7,766 nucleotides of DNA from JASHVB01 sp049522565. GTDB taxonomy: Bacteria; Pseudomonadota; Alphaproteobacteria; Acetobacterales; Acetobacteraceae. The notes under the pieces are model-generated. The model was not told where the DNA came from and did not search any database. It worked only from the letters and a program-made list of their open reading frames with translations. The first letter of the stretch is position 1. Each line of letters begins with the position of its first letter. Positions 1 through 5,690 of the stretch are shown here, piece after piece. A program made the translations under genes and the position numbers. The stretch lies in assembly GCA_049522565.1 (NCBI GenBank), contig JBEKNT010000338.1, forward strand, positions 1 to 7,766, read 5' to 3'.

Positions 1-517
1 CGATCGCCGCGTAGGCCGCGGAGAACCCTTTCAGGCTGAACGTATCCGTCACCTGCTGACCTTTCGGTCCCGGTGAGCGCGCGATCGCCCGCTCGCCTTT
101 CTGGAACGCCGCGACGGCCGCCTTGCCGTCACGCGCGTAGGCATCGCGCTCCCTGGTGAAGAAATCCAGCCCGGCCTGATCGATCTGCACCGTCACGTTG
201 GCGTCCTTGGCGTAGTCGAAGCCGGCCTCGATCGCCACGGTGTCGCGCGCGGTGGTGCGCTCGGTGACGGTCAGCACCACCTCGCCCCGCCCGGAGAGGG
301 TAGGACTGGAGCTTTGGGCGCGCGTGAGGGCGTAGCAGACCGTCTGGCTGCCTTCCGCATGCGTCGCCGCGGTCCAATCGTCGAACTTGGCGATTTCCTT
401 GGGTGCGTTGGACGCGGCTGCCGCCGGGTGCGCGGGCTCGGGCTTCTTCGTCTGGGCCGCGGCCGGGACGGCCAGGGAGAGGCAGAGCAGGAGTGGGAGT
501 GGGATTCGGGTGTGCAT
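1..517 (-). CDS. IalB-family (invasion-associated locus B) exported protein, 3' end cut by window edge
   Basis: The reverse strand from the ATG at 517 reads without a stop to base 1, giving 172 residues. Residues 1-21 form a typical Sec signal peptide: a basic start (HTR), a leucine-rich core, then VPAAA before Q22, so the mature protein should be periplasmic. An Ala/Pro linker follows (about 22-40). The domain then opens with FDDWTAAT (45-52), QTVCYALT (58-65), a beta-rich stretch with EVVLTVTERTT (79-89), VTVQIDQAGLDFFTRERDAY (108-127), and ends at FSLKGFSAAYAAI. This pattern matches the IalB family, which is widespread in alphaproteobacteria, where its molecular role is poorly defined despite the name inherited from Bartonella. 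Only one cysteine of the mature domain (C61) is visible; the second expected near the C-terminus (a KxCP-like end) would lie beyond the window. No strong Shine-Dalgarno precedes the ATG. The next gene upstream is on the other side of the palindrome and IS, so no operon partner is visible. Confidence 0.85.
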   Translation of the reverse strand, partial: MHTRIPLPLLLCLSLAVPAAAQTKKPEPAHPAAAASNAPKEIAKFDDWTAATHAEGSQTVCYALTRAQSSSPTLSGRGEVVLTVTERTTARDTVAIEAGFDYAKDANVTVQIDQAGLDFFTRERDAYARDGKAAVAAFQKGERAIARSPGPKGQQVTDTFSLKGFSAAYAAI

Positions 518-780
518 GGCGGGAGAGATACGGCGGCGGCGGCGCAGGGACAACCTCCGGCGCCCGATCAATCGGGGAGGATGCGATGGACTGGCGGGAG
601 CGCGGTGGCCGTCGGTCCGATGGTGGCGGGGACAGCCGGGTGGGCGTGCGCAGAGTCCGGGATGCGATGATCGCGCCGCTGACACCCGCATTGCCCCACA
701 CAATGTCATTGCGAGTTGACCACCGGCCGGCGGCGGCCGACCCGCCCTGGATGAAACTGCGGAGGTCGCCAGGGGGGAAG
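518..780. other. Gene-free spacer upstream of the IalB-family gene
   Basis: Several overlapping reading frames are open here on both strands, but none encodes anything recognisable. Their composition (Arg/Ala/Gly/Pro-rich) is what GC-rich noncoding DNA gives. The stretch must hold the promoter of the IalB-family gene, which reads leftward. No convincing -35/-10 pair was found. With the palindrome and the IS leader that follow, the whole interval without a gene start runs from 518 to 1009. Confidence 0.5.
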
Positions 781-877
781 AGGCTCCCCCTCCCCTTGAG
801 GGAGGGGGGTGGGGGGAGGGGTTCATGCGGCACGAACCCCTCCCCCCAACCCCCTCCCTCAAGGGGAGGGGGAGTCT
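781..877. repeat. Long palindromic element, copy 1
   Basis: The arms at 784-824 and 834-874 are reverse complements over 41 bases with one mismatch (G809 opposite A849), around a 9-base loop. The pairing continues outward with wobble or mismatch to about 781/877. The arms are almost pure C/T then G/A blocks, with TTGAGG in the left arm and CCTCAA in the right. Bases 826-878 match 4241-4293 at 51 of 53 positions in the same orientation, so this and the later copy belong to one dispersed family. Elements of this type are common intergenic repeats in GC-rich alphaproteobacteria; there they generate spurious peptides such as PPPNPLPQGEGE. Transcribed, it would fold into a very stable hairpin. The arm ends 19 bases before the IS terminal repeat. 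Confidence 0.9.
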
Positions 878-893
878 CTCTGTTTCTTGCTAC

Positions 894-907
894 TCCTACT
901 GAGTCGT
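894..907 (+). repeat. Left terminal inverted repeat of the IS701-family element
   Basis: TCCTACTGAGTCGT pairs with the reverse complement of 2435-2448 at 12 of 14 positions. The mismatches are at positions 9 and 13. The exact outer base is uncertain because the flanks give no clean target duplication. Confidence 0.65.
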
Positions 908-996
908 AAACGCGCGAAGCAACCCCATTGGCGATCTCAACGCTGGCATGGCGCGAATCGGCGTCCGCCTGATAGCGGTAAAGATTCGAACTTTCC

Positions 997-1005
997 GAGG
1001 GAGGG
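997..1005 (+). promoter_or_regulatory. Ribosome binding site that selects the TTG start of the transposase
   Basis: A purine-rich GAGGGAGGG lies 4-8 bases upstream of the TTG at 1010. The reading frame is open further left, through the terminal repeat and into the palindrome at 809. That extension cannot be native IS protein because it lies outside the element, and its sequence is palindrome-derived. The Shine-Dalgarno plus the position where family similarity begins (GGTDVRFEAYAA) place the start here. Confidence 0.55.
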
Positions 1006-1009
1006 AGAG

Positions 1010-2438
1010 TTGGGTCTTCAGAAAAACGGCGGCACAGACGTCCGCTTCGAGGCCTACGCGGCGAAGCTGGCAGCGGGGTTGGGCCACGCCGACCGGGTCA
1101 GGCCGTTCCAGGACTACTGTGTCGGCTTGCTGTCGGCGGAAGACCGCAAGAGCGTTGAGCCGCTGGCAGCGCTGACCGCGCCCGAGCGCACGGCGGCACA
1201 GCATCAGTCGCTGCTGCATTTTGTGGCAGAAGGCCCCTGGTCCGACGCGACGATGCTGAGAGAAGTGCGCGCGCAGGTGTTGCCGGTCGTCACCCGCGAG
1301 GAACCGGCTCAGGCGTTTATCATCGACGACACCAGCTATCCCAAGAAGGGCAAGCACTCGGTCGGCGTGACGCGGCAGTATTGCGGCGAGCGCGGCAAGC
1401 AGGACAACTGCCAGGTCGCGGTCAGCCTTTCGCTGGTCACCCACCCGGCCAGCCTGCCGATCGCCTACCAGCTCTACCTGCCGCAGGACTGGGCGGATGA
1501 TGCCGAACGGCGGGCCAAGACCGGCGGGCCGGCGGACCTTGCCTGCCAGACCACGCCGGAGATCGCGTTGGCGCAGCTGCGTGCGGCGCGGAGCGCCGGC
1601 CTCTCGGCGGTCGTGGCGTTGGCCGATGCCGCCTATGGCAACGATGGCAAGTTCCGCGCTGGGATCACGGCCGAAGGACTGCCCTATGCGGTCGGGGTAT
1701 TCTCCAGCCTGCTGGTCTGGCGGCCTGGCGAAGCCCCGCCGCCGCGCGCCGCGGGCGGCCGAAGACCGCGGCGCCAAGCTGGCGAGAAGCGCCCGCGGCC
1801 GGTCCAGGTCAAGACGCTGGCCCTGGAACTTCCCGCGGATGCCTGGCAGACCATCGCTTGGCGGGAGGGCAGCAATACAGTGCTCACCTCGCGGTTTGCG
1901 CGGCGGCGGGTGCGCCCGGCGCCGCAAGCCGCCGACCGCGGGGAGCCCGCCGAACCCGCCGCGGAAGAGTGGCTGCTGATCGCATGGCCGGCAGGCGAAG
2001 CCGAGCCAACCCGCTATTGGTTGTCCACCTTGCCGGCCGACATCGCGTTCGAGCGACTGGTCGATCTGACCAAGCTGCGCTGGCGGATCGCGCGCGATTA
2101 TCAGGAACTCAAGCAAGAGGTTGGGCTGGGTCACTACGAAGGCCGCGGCTGGCGGGGCTTTCACCATCACGCCAGTCTCTGCATCGCTGCCTACGGGTTC
2201 CTGATCTCCGAGCGGGAGACGATTCCCCCCTCAGGAGGTCCCCGAACCCGGCATGGCATGCGATCTGCCGTTTCCCGAGGTTATCGACCCAGAGGTGCTG
2301 CCATTGCGCACCCAGCGCCACATGCCGAACTCGATCGCTACCTTGCGCATCCGGCTGGCGCGTATCCTGGTGCGCACCCTCCCGCGATGTCCCTGCTGCG
2401 GCCAAATCCGTCAGAGGCAAGGCGTCCAAATTGAATGA
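1010..2438 (+). CDS. IS701-family DDE transposase with a probable frameshift near the C-terminus
   Basis: Cut-and-paste transposase of the IS4/IS701 superfamily (RNase H-like fold). Residues are counted from TTG 1010. Family blocks run in order: DVRFEAYAA (10-18), DRKSVEPLAA (45-54), HQSLLHFV (65-72), IIDDTSYPKKGKHSVGV (104-120), KQDNCQVAVSLSL (130-142), ADAAYG (205-210), YWLSTLPADIAF (336-347), LRWRIARDYQELKQEVGLGH (356-375) and GRGWRGFHHH (378-387). The likely catalytic residues are D106 or D107, D206 and E366. The first frame continues to a stop at 2432-2434 (474 residues), but after YRPRGA (425-430) it loses resemblance to the family. From 2301 the next frame encodes PLRTQRHMPNSIATL and later RTLPRCPCC, as expected of the family C-terminus, ending at 2438. 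One extra base near 2299-2301 would explain this. Activity with either tail is uncertain. Confidence 0.85.
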
Positions 2439-2448
2439 CACAGTAGGA
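2435..2448 (-). repeat. Right terminal inverted repeat of the IS701-family element
   Basis: The plus strand reads ATGACACAGTAGGA; its reverse complement matches the left end at 12 of 14 positions. It overlaps the stop codon of the transposase tail frame (2436-2438), so the coding region runs right to the end of the element. Confidence 0.65.
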
Positions 2449-2569
2449 TTAGGAGCAAAGCGACGCAGCGATCTCCCGCCGCACGAGCAGCGGTGCCGGC
2501 GTAAGCTGGCCGCTTCCGCGAGGCATGGCTGAGGCAAGCCAACGCAAGATGGAAGAAAAGAGGTTGCCG

Positions 2570-2689
2570 ATGGGCGTCCCGTTCGAGCGGTTCATGGGGC
2601 GGTTCGCAGCCGAGGAGCGCGCGGAGATCGAGAATCGCGGCCAGATCCTGATCGCGCCGGAAAATTCACTGCGCGATCTTCGTTCGGCA
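2570..2689 (+). pseudogene. N-terminal remnant of an Xre/HigA-like antitoxin regulator
   Basis: The ATG at 2570 has a good Shine-Dalgarno (AGAGG at 2559-2563, six bases upstream) and begins MGVPFERFMGRFAAEERAEI. The next 20 residues end in LIAPENSLRDLRSA. This resembles the N-terminal helices of small Xre-type antitoxins, which typically read xFExFMxxFPAExRAEIExRxxELIAEExSLRDLRKA before the helix-turn-helix. The helix-turn-helix (the TQ..A..LGI..D.VSRLE part) is missing. The same frame runs directly into a different antitoxin family about ten residues later. No toxin gene lies upstream; the IS end is 121 bases away. An in-frame ATG at 2525 is also open but has a poorer ribosome site. The family call rests on remembered motifs and is moderate. 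Confidence 0.5.
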
Positions 2690-2699
2690 AGCGGACGTT

Positions 2700-2980
2700 G
2701 TGACCGAGGCCAGGACCGTTCCCTGGACACCGCCGATCACCTGGAAACGCCAGAGGACATCGCAGCCTATCTGAAAACCGCGTCCGCGGATGTCGACGCC
2801 GAACCGATCAGTCATGCCCTGAATGCCGCAGCGCGTTCCAAGGGTATGACCGGATTTGCCCGCACTACCGGCCCGGGACGGCAGAGCCTTGGTAAGGCCC
2901 CGTCGCCGGACGGTCATCCGGAAATCGCGACGGTGCCGAATGTGGTACGAGCGTTGGGCCTGAAACTGACGGTGACCGCG
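2700..2980 (+). pseudogene. Degenerate addiction-module antidote protein (HigA-like antitoxin), frameshifted
   Basis: The expected N-terminus is present from the GTG at 2700 (VTEARTVPW). The body, DTADHLETPEDIAAYL, is in another frame from 2726; one missing G after TGG (2724-2726) accounts for it. The body continues HALNAAARSKGMTGFARTTG, then SPDGHPEIATVPNVVRALGL, ending KLTVTA at 2980. This is the layout of the roughly 95-105-residue antidote family, whose helix-turn-helix reads GMTxIARxTGLSRESLYKALSPDGNPxFxTVLKVxRALGLKL. Several helix-turn-helix residues are damaged: leucine to proline in APSP and in TVPN, SLYK to SLGK, and LSRES to PGRQS. No stop follows the normal end; the frame runs on antisense to the MetE-like gene as far as 3169. 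Such proteins normally repress and neutralise a RelE/ParE-type toxin encoded just upstream, which is absent here. Best read as a dead, orphan antitoxin. Confidence 0.7.
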
Positions 2981-2993
2981 CGGTCTCTGGGTC

Positions 2994-4172
2994 TCATCCG
3001 CGTTCGTTCACCTGGCCGAAATATAGTTTCGCATCCGCCGCGCGCACCCGCACCTCCGGCAACCCCAGTTCGCGCCGCACGATATTCGTCCCCTCCACCA
3101 TCGAGACGCACTTGTAATACGCGATCCGTCTGCTCAGTCCCTCGCGGCCGAAGCCGCAATCGGTGGTGATCACCAGCCGCTCGGGCGGGATGAACTCCAG
3201 CGCGCGGCGGATCAGCCCGGCGACGTAATCCGGCGGTTCCACCACCGTGTTGCAGTGGTTCACCACGCCGATGCCGATCTTCTTGTCGGTCTTGTACTTG
3301 CCGAACAGGTGCAGATCACGCCCGTCGCTGCTGGCGCATTCGAAGGTGATCACGTCAGCGTTCAGTTGCAGCAAATGCGGCATCGCGCGTTCGTAGCTCG
3401 GCACCTCCCAATAGACGCGCTGCTGGTTCGGATTGCCCCAGCAGGTGTGCACCCAGATTTCCGCGTCCACACCGACAAGCTGCCGATTGAACGCCTCGGT
3501 CAGGAATGCCAGGTCCGCCTCGGTGCAGTCGGGCCGCAGCGAGCGGCCGTGATGCGGCGGCTCCTCCACCTGGATCAGCGGGCACCCGGCGGCGGCCAGG
3601 TCGCGCAACTCGGCATTCATGATGTCGCACAGGTCGAGGATCATCGCCTTGTCGTCGGCGTAAAACTCGTTCCACAACATGCTGGCCAACGCCGGCGCGC
3701 AGATCGCACCGAACTTCACCGGCTTGTCGGTGAGCCGTTGCGCCACCTGCCACAGCGCCGCGTATTCCCATGGCCCGCGCGTCAGCTTCTCGGTGACGAT
3801 GCTTGGTTGGTATGCCTCCTGCACCTCCCACAGGATTCGTCCCGGCCGCAGGTCATGCCGCCCCATCCAGCCGCGTGAGGTGCTGCGATGGCCGCTGATG
3901 CCGCCCAAGCGCTCGATCGGATAGAAGAACCATGACTTTCCGCCGACCGCGAGGTCGAACCGGCTGTCGCCATCGGTGACGATGTCCAGGCCCGCCGCTT
4001 CCTGCGCGTTGATGATCGCCGCCACGGCGTCGAGGTATTGCTCGCGGAACAACGATTCGCCCAACGCCGCTTTGAACGAACGCCCGCTCAGGCTGGCATC
4101 GAACCATAACGGCCGCGGATACGAGCCGGTGATCGCCGTCGGCAGGATCATGTCGCGCGTGACGGTCAGCAT
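2994..4172 (-). CDS. Stand-alone cobalamin-independent methionine synthase (MetE C-terminal domain) family protein
   Basis: A 392-residue protein with the zinc-dependent methyltransferase barrel found in the catalytic half of MetE. The N-terminal half of MetE (full length about 750 residues) is absent. The start ATG at 4172 was chosen because TAITGSYPRP (12-21) is the usual beginning; the frame open further upstream is only palindrome sequence. The zinc ligands can be aligned: H242 and C244 in WVHTCWGN, E278 in ADVITFECAS, and C339 in TTDCGFG. Other blocks are IVTDGDSRFD (64-73), IQVEEP (200-205), NPNQQRVYW (247-255) and GREGLSRR (342-349). Characterised relatives move a methyl group to a thiol such as homocysteine, but the methyl donor of this short subfamily cannot be read from sequence, so methionine synthesis itself is not proven. 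It lies downstream of the alcohol dehydrogenase on the same strand, across a 136-base gap mostly occupied by a palindrome. A G-rich run nine bases before the start may serve as ribosome site. Confidence 0.88.
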   Translation of the reverse strand: MLTVTRDMILPTAITGSYPRPLWFDASLSGRSFKAALGESLFREQYLDAVAAIINAQEAAGLDIVTDGDSRFDLAVGGKSWFFYPIERLGGISGHRSTSRGWMGRHDLRPGRILWEVQEAYQPSIVTEKLTRGPWEYAALWQVAQRLTDKPVKFGAICAPALASMLWNEFYADDKAMILDLCDIMNAELRDLAAAGCPLIQVEEPPHHGRSLRPDCTEADLAFLTEAFNRQLVGVDAEIWVHTCWGNPNQQRVYWEVPSYERAMPHLLQLNADVITFECASSDGRDLHLFGKYKTDKKIGIGVVNHCNTVVEPPDYVAGLIRRALEFIPPERLVITTDCGFGREGLSRRIAYYKCVSMVEGTNIVRRELGLPEVRVRAADAKLYFGQVNERG

Positions 4173-4192
4173 GGTTGGAATCCCCCCGCATC

Positions 4193-4294
4193 GGAGACTC
4201 CCCCTCCCCTTGCGGGAGGGGGTTGGGAGGAGGGGTGCCGTGCGGCACGAACCCCTGCCCCCAACCCCCTCCCGCAAGGGGAGGGGGAGTCTCC
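4193..4294. repeat. Long palindromic element, copy 2, between the dehydrogenase and MetE-like genes
   Basis: The arms at 4193-4236 and 4251-4294 are reverse complements at 42 of 44 positions; the outer 35 bases are perfect, and the mismatches are near the tip. In the middle, GTGCCG (4235-4240) and CGGCAC (4243-4248) form an alternative mini-hairpin around TG. Same family and same orientation as the copy at 781-877. In this copy the stem carries TTGCGGG/CCCGCAA in place of TTGAGGG/CCCTCAA: the change occurs in both arms, so pairing is kept. On the minus-strand transcript it begins 14 bases after the dehydrogenase stop and ends 20 bases before the MetE-like start. Confidence 0.9.
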
Positions 4295-4308
4295 ATTATT
4301 GCCCGTTA

Positions 4309-5406
4309 CTACTCGAACATCAGCACGGTCCGCGCGACCTCGCCGGCCTTCATCGCGCGGAACGCCTCGTTCACGTCGCCCAGGCGGCCGCGCCGGCTGA
4401 TCATGGAGTCCAGGTCGAGGCGGCCCTGGCGATAGAATTCCAGGTAGTTCGGGATGTCGGTGCGGAACTGGTTCGAGCCCATGCGCGAGGTCTGTACCTT
4501 GCACTCCGGCCGGATCGCCATCCACGGGAACGCGATCTCGGCGTCGGGCGGCAGCACGCCGACGATCGTCGCGGTGCCGCGCACGGCCAGGCTTTCGATC
4601 GCCTGGCGGCACAGGCTGGCGATGCCGACCGCCTCGAACGCATGATCGACGCCGAGCCCGCGGGTCAACGCACGCACCGCCTTCACGGCGTCGTCCTGCG
4701 TGCTGTTCACCGTGTGCGTGGCACCGACCGCCTTGGCCATCTCCAATTTCGAATCGAACTGGTCCACCGCGATGATCTGCCGCGCGCCGCCGATGCGGGC
4801 GCCCTGTACGATCGACAGTCCGACACCGCCGCAGCCGAACACCGCGACCGTCTGGCCGGCGTGCAGCCCCGCACTGCGCAGCGCCGCCCCGACGCCGGTC
4901 AGCACGCCGCAACCCACCAACGCGGCGCGATCCAGCGGCAGGTCGGCATCGATCCGCACCAGCGAGTTCTCGTGCAGCAGCATCTTCTCGGCGAAGCTGC
5001 CGATCGCGGCGAAGCTGCGCAGCGGTTGTCCCCGCTGCGACAGCCGCGGCGTCGCATCCTCGGCGCGCGCCACGATGCCGCCGGTGCAAACATTCGGATG
5101 GCCGCTCAGGCATTGCGGACACAGGCCGCAGAAGCCCGACAGGCAGGCGACGACATGATCGCCCGGCCGCAGCGTGGTGACGTCGGCACCGACCGCCTCG
5201 ACGACGCCGGCGCCCTCGTGGCCCAGCACGAACGGGCGATCGAGCGGGAAGCGGCCGTTGCCGTCCACCACGTGCAGGTCGCTGTGGCAGACGCCGGTGG
5301 CGATCGTGCGCACCAGCACCTCGCGGCCCCACGGCTTGTCGATGTCCACCGTTTCGACGGTCAGCGGCTCGTGCACCTTGCGAAACACCGCGGCGTTGAT
5401 TTGCAT
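4309..5406 (-). CDS. Zinc-dependent medium-chain alcohol dehydrogenase (class III-like MDR family)
   Basis: A 365-residue NAD(P)-dependent alcohol/aldehyde oxidoreductase, presumably cytosolic, complete and of normal family length. Catalytic zinc ligands: C40 (TGVCHSD), H63 with E64 (LGHEGAG), and C166 (VGCGVLTG). Structural zinc lobe: C93, C96, C99 and C107 (FCGLCPQCLSGHPNVC). The Rossmann fingerprint GCGGVG is at 191-196, and D215 at the end of the second strand (IIAVDQ) favours NAD over NADP. The late PWMAIRPECKVQTSRMGSN block (294-312) is as in class III-like enzymes. The ATG at 5406 has a strong Shine-Dalgarno (GGGGGAGG at 5415-5422 on the minus strand, eight bases upstream); upstream in-frame codons do not resemble protein. 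It is divergent from the VOC gene and followed by the MetE-like gene, so it is likely the first gene of that transcript. Substrate unknown: formaldehyde/S-hydroxymethyl-glutathione, other alcohols or aromatic alcohols are all possible for this fold. Confidence 0.93.
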   Translation of the reverse strand: MQINAAVFRKVHEPLTVETVDIDKPWGREVLVRTIATGVCHSDLHVVDGNGRFPLDRPFVLGHEGAGVVEAVGADVTTLRPGDHVVACLSGFCGLCPQCLSGHPNVCTGGIVARAEDATPRLSQRGQPLRSFAAIGSFAEKMLLHENSLVRIDADLPLDRAALVGCGVLTGVGAALRSAGLHAGQTVAVFGCGGVGLSIVQGARIGGARQIIAVDQFDSKLEMAKAVGATHTVNSTQDDAVKAVRALTRGLGVDHAFEAVGIASLCRQAIESLAVRGTATIVGVLPPDAEIAFPWMAIRPECKVQTSRMGSNQFRTDIPNYLEFYRQGRLDLDSMISRRGRLGDVNEAFRAMKAGEVARTVLMFE

Positions 5407-5690
5407 GCTGGCTGCCTCCCCCGGCGAAAGTCGCGCACAGCTTACCCTGGCAATGGGAAAGCAGGCAAAGCCGGCGCAAATCTTCGGACCGCTCCGACCG
5501 GCATGCCGCGCAGGGTCAAGGCCTGGGGATCGGCATGACGATGCGGGCGGCGCCGAATGGCCAATTCCCAGGACGGTTGGTATCGTGCGGGAAGCTCCGG
5601 GGCAGGTTGCCCGGGGCTGGGCGGCCATCCCTGTTTTTGCGGGCGATTTGCCGCTACACTTCCGGCAACGTGCAATAAAGGGAGTTGTCC
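5407..5690. promoter_or_regulatory. Divergent intergenic region for the dehydrogenase and VOC genes
   Basis: These 284 bases separate two gene starts that point away from each other, so both promoters should lie here. Weak candidate elements are TACACT (5655-5660) as a -10 for the VOC gene without a good -35 match, and on the minus strand TTGCCT (5463-5468) with TAAGCT (5439-5444), 18 bases apart, for the dehydrogenase. An imperfect GC hairpin lies around 5597-5614. No clear operator was recognised. The leftward frame open across it from 5628 is composition-driven and not a gene. Confidence 0.4.
5677..5684 (+). promoter_or_regulatory. Ribosome binding site deciding the start of the VOC gene
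   Basis: AAAGGGAG ends six bases before the ATG at 5691, an ideal spacing. The in-frame TTG at 5685 directly abuts this site and could not be used with it, so the ATG is preferred. Confidence 0.75.

Larger units (their letters stand above)
894..2448 (+). mobile_element. IS701-family insertion sequence
   Basis: One DDE transposase gene lies between imperfect terminal inverted repeats at 894-907 and 2435-2448. They match at 12 of 14 positions (left TCCTACTGAGTCGT; right, reverse-complemented, TCCTACTGTGTCAT). The resulting length of about 1.55 kb is normal for the family. IS701 elements usually duplicate a 4-bp YTAR target. Here the flanking tetranucleotides are CTAC (890-893) and TTAG (2449-2452), so no clean duplication is visible. 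Either the true ends differ by a few bases or a flank has decayed. A further TTGCT/AGCAA pair (887-891 and 2454-2458) lies just outside but is offset by three bases. The left end abuts the palindrome; the right side faces toxin-antitoxin debris. Confidence 0.75.

Noticed and set aside
129..833. Long minus-strand open frame over the IalB-family gene and spacer
   Set aside because: It is an out-of-frame shadow of the IalB-family gene followed by spacer and palindrome sequence, with Arg/Pro-rich composition and no recognisable domain.
704..926. GTCATTGCGAG (704-714) and GCGAAGCAACCCC (914-926) resembling the two ends of a known GTCATTGCGAG...GAAGCAATCC intergenic repeat
   Set aside because: The second half lies inside the IS element, so the two cannot be halves of one interrupted repeat; a chance resemblance is more likely.
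809..1009. In-frame upstream extension of the transposase reading frame starting at 809
   Set aside because: It begins inside the palindrome and crosses the IS terminal repeat. Its peptide (TPPPNPLPQGEGES-like) is a known artefact of this repeat, and a strong ribosome site supports the TTG at 1010.
896..2170. 424-residue minus-strand open frame opposite the transposase
   Set aside because: It is antisense to clearly conserved transposase motifs, has high Arg/Gly content, shows no domain and no ribosome site of note. A composition-driven shadow.
4166..5479. 437-residue minus-strand open frame overlapping the dehydrogenase in another frame
   Set aside because: The dehydrogenase frame contains every expected zinc and cofactor motif; this one is Arg/Gly-rich shadow sequence.
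3976..5538. 520-residue plus-strand open frame opposite the dehydrogenase
   Set aside because: It is antisense to a well-supported dehydrogenase and passes through the palindrome. The His/Arg/Ala-rich composition is typical of a GC-rich antisense frame.
5632..5660. Candidate sigma-70 promoter for the VOC gene (TACACT at 5655-5660)
   Set aside because: The -10 is plausible, but no hexamer at 16-18 bases upstream resembles TTGACA (the best is TGTTTT), so it is mentioned only as a weak candidate within the intergenic region.
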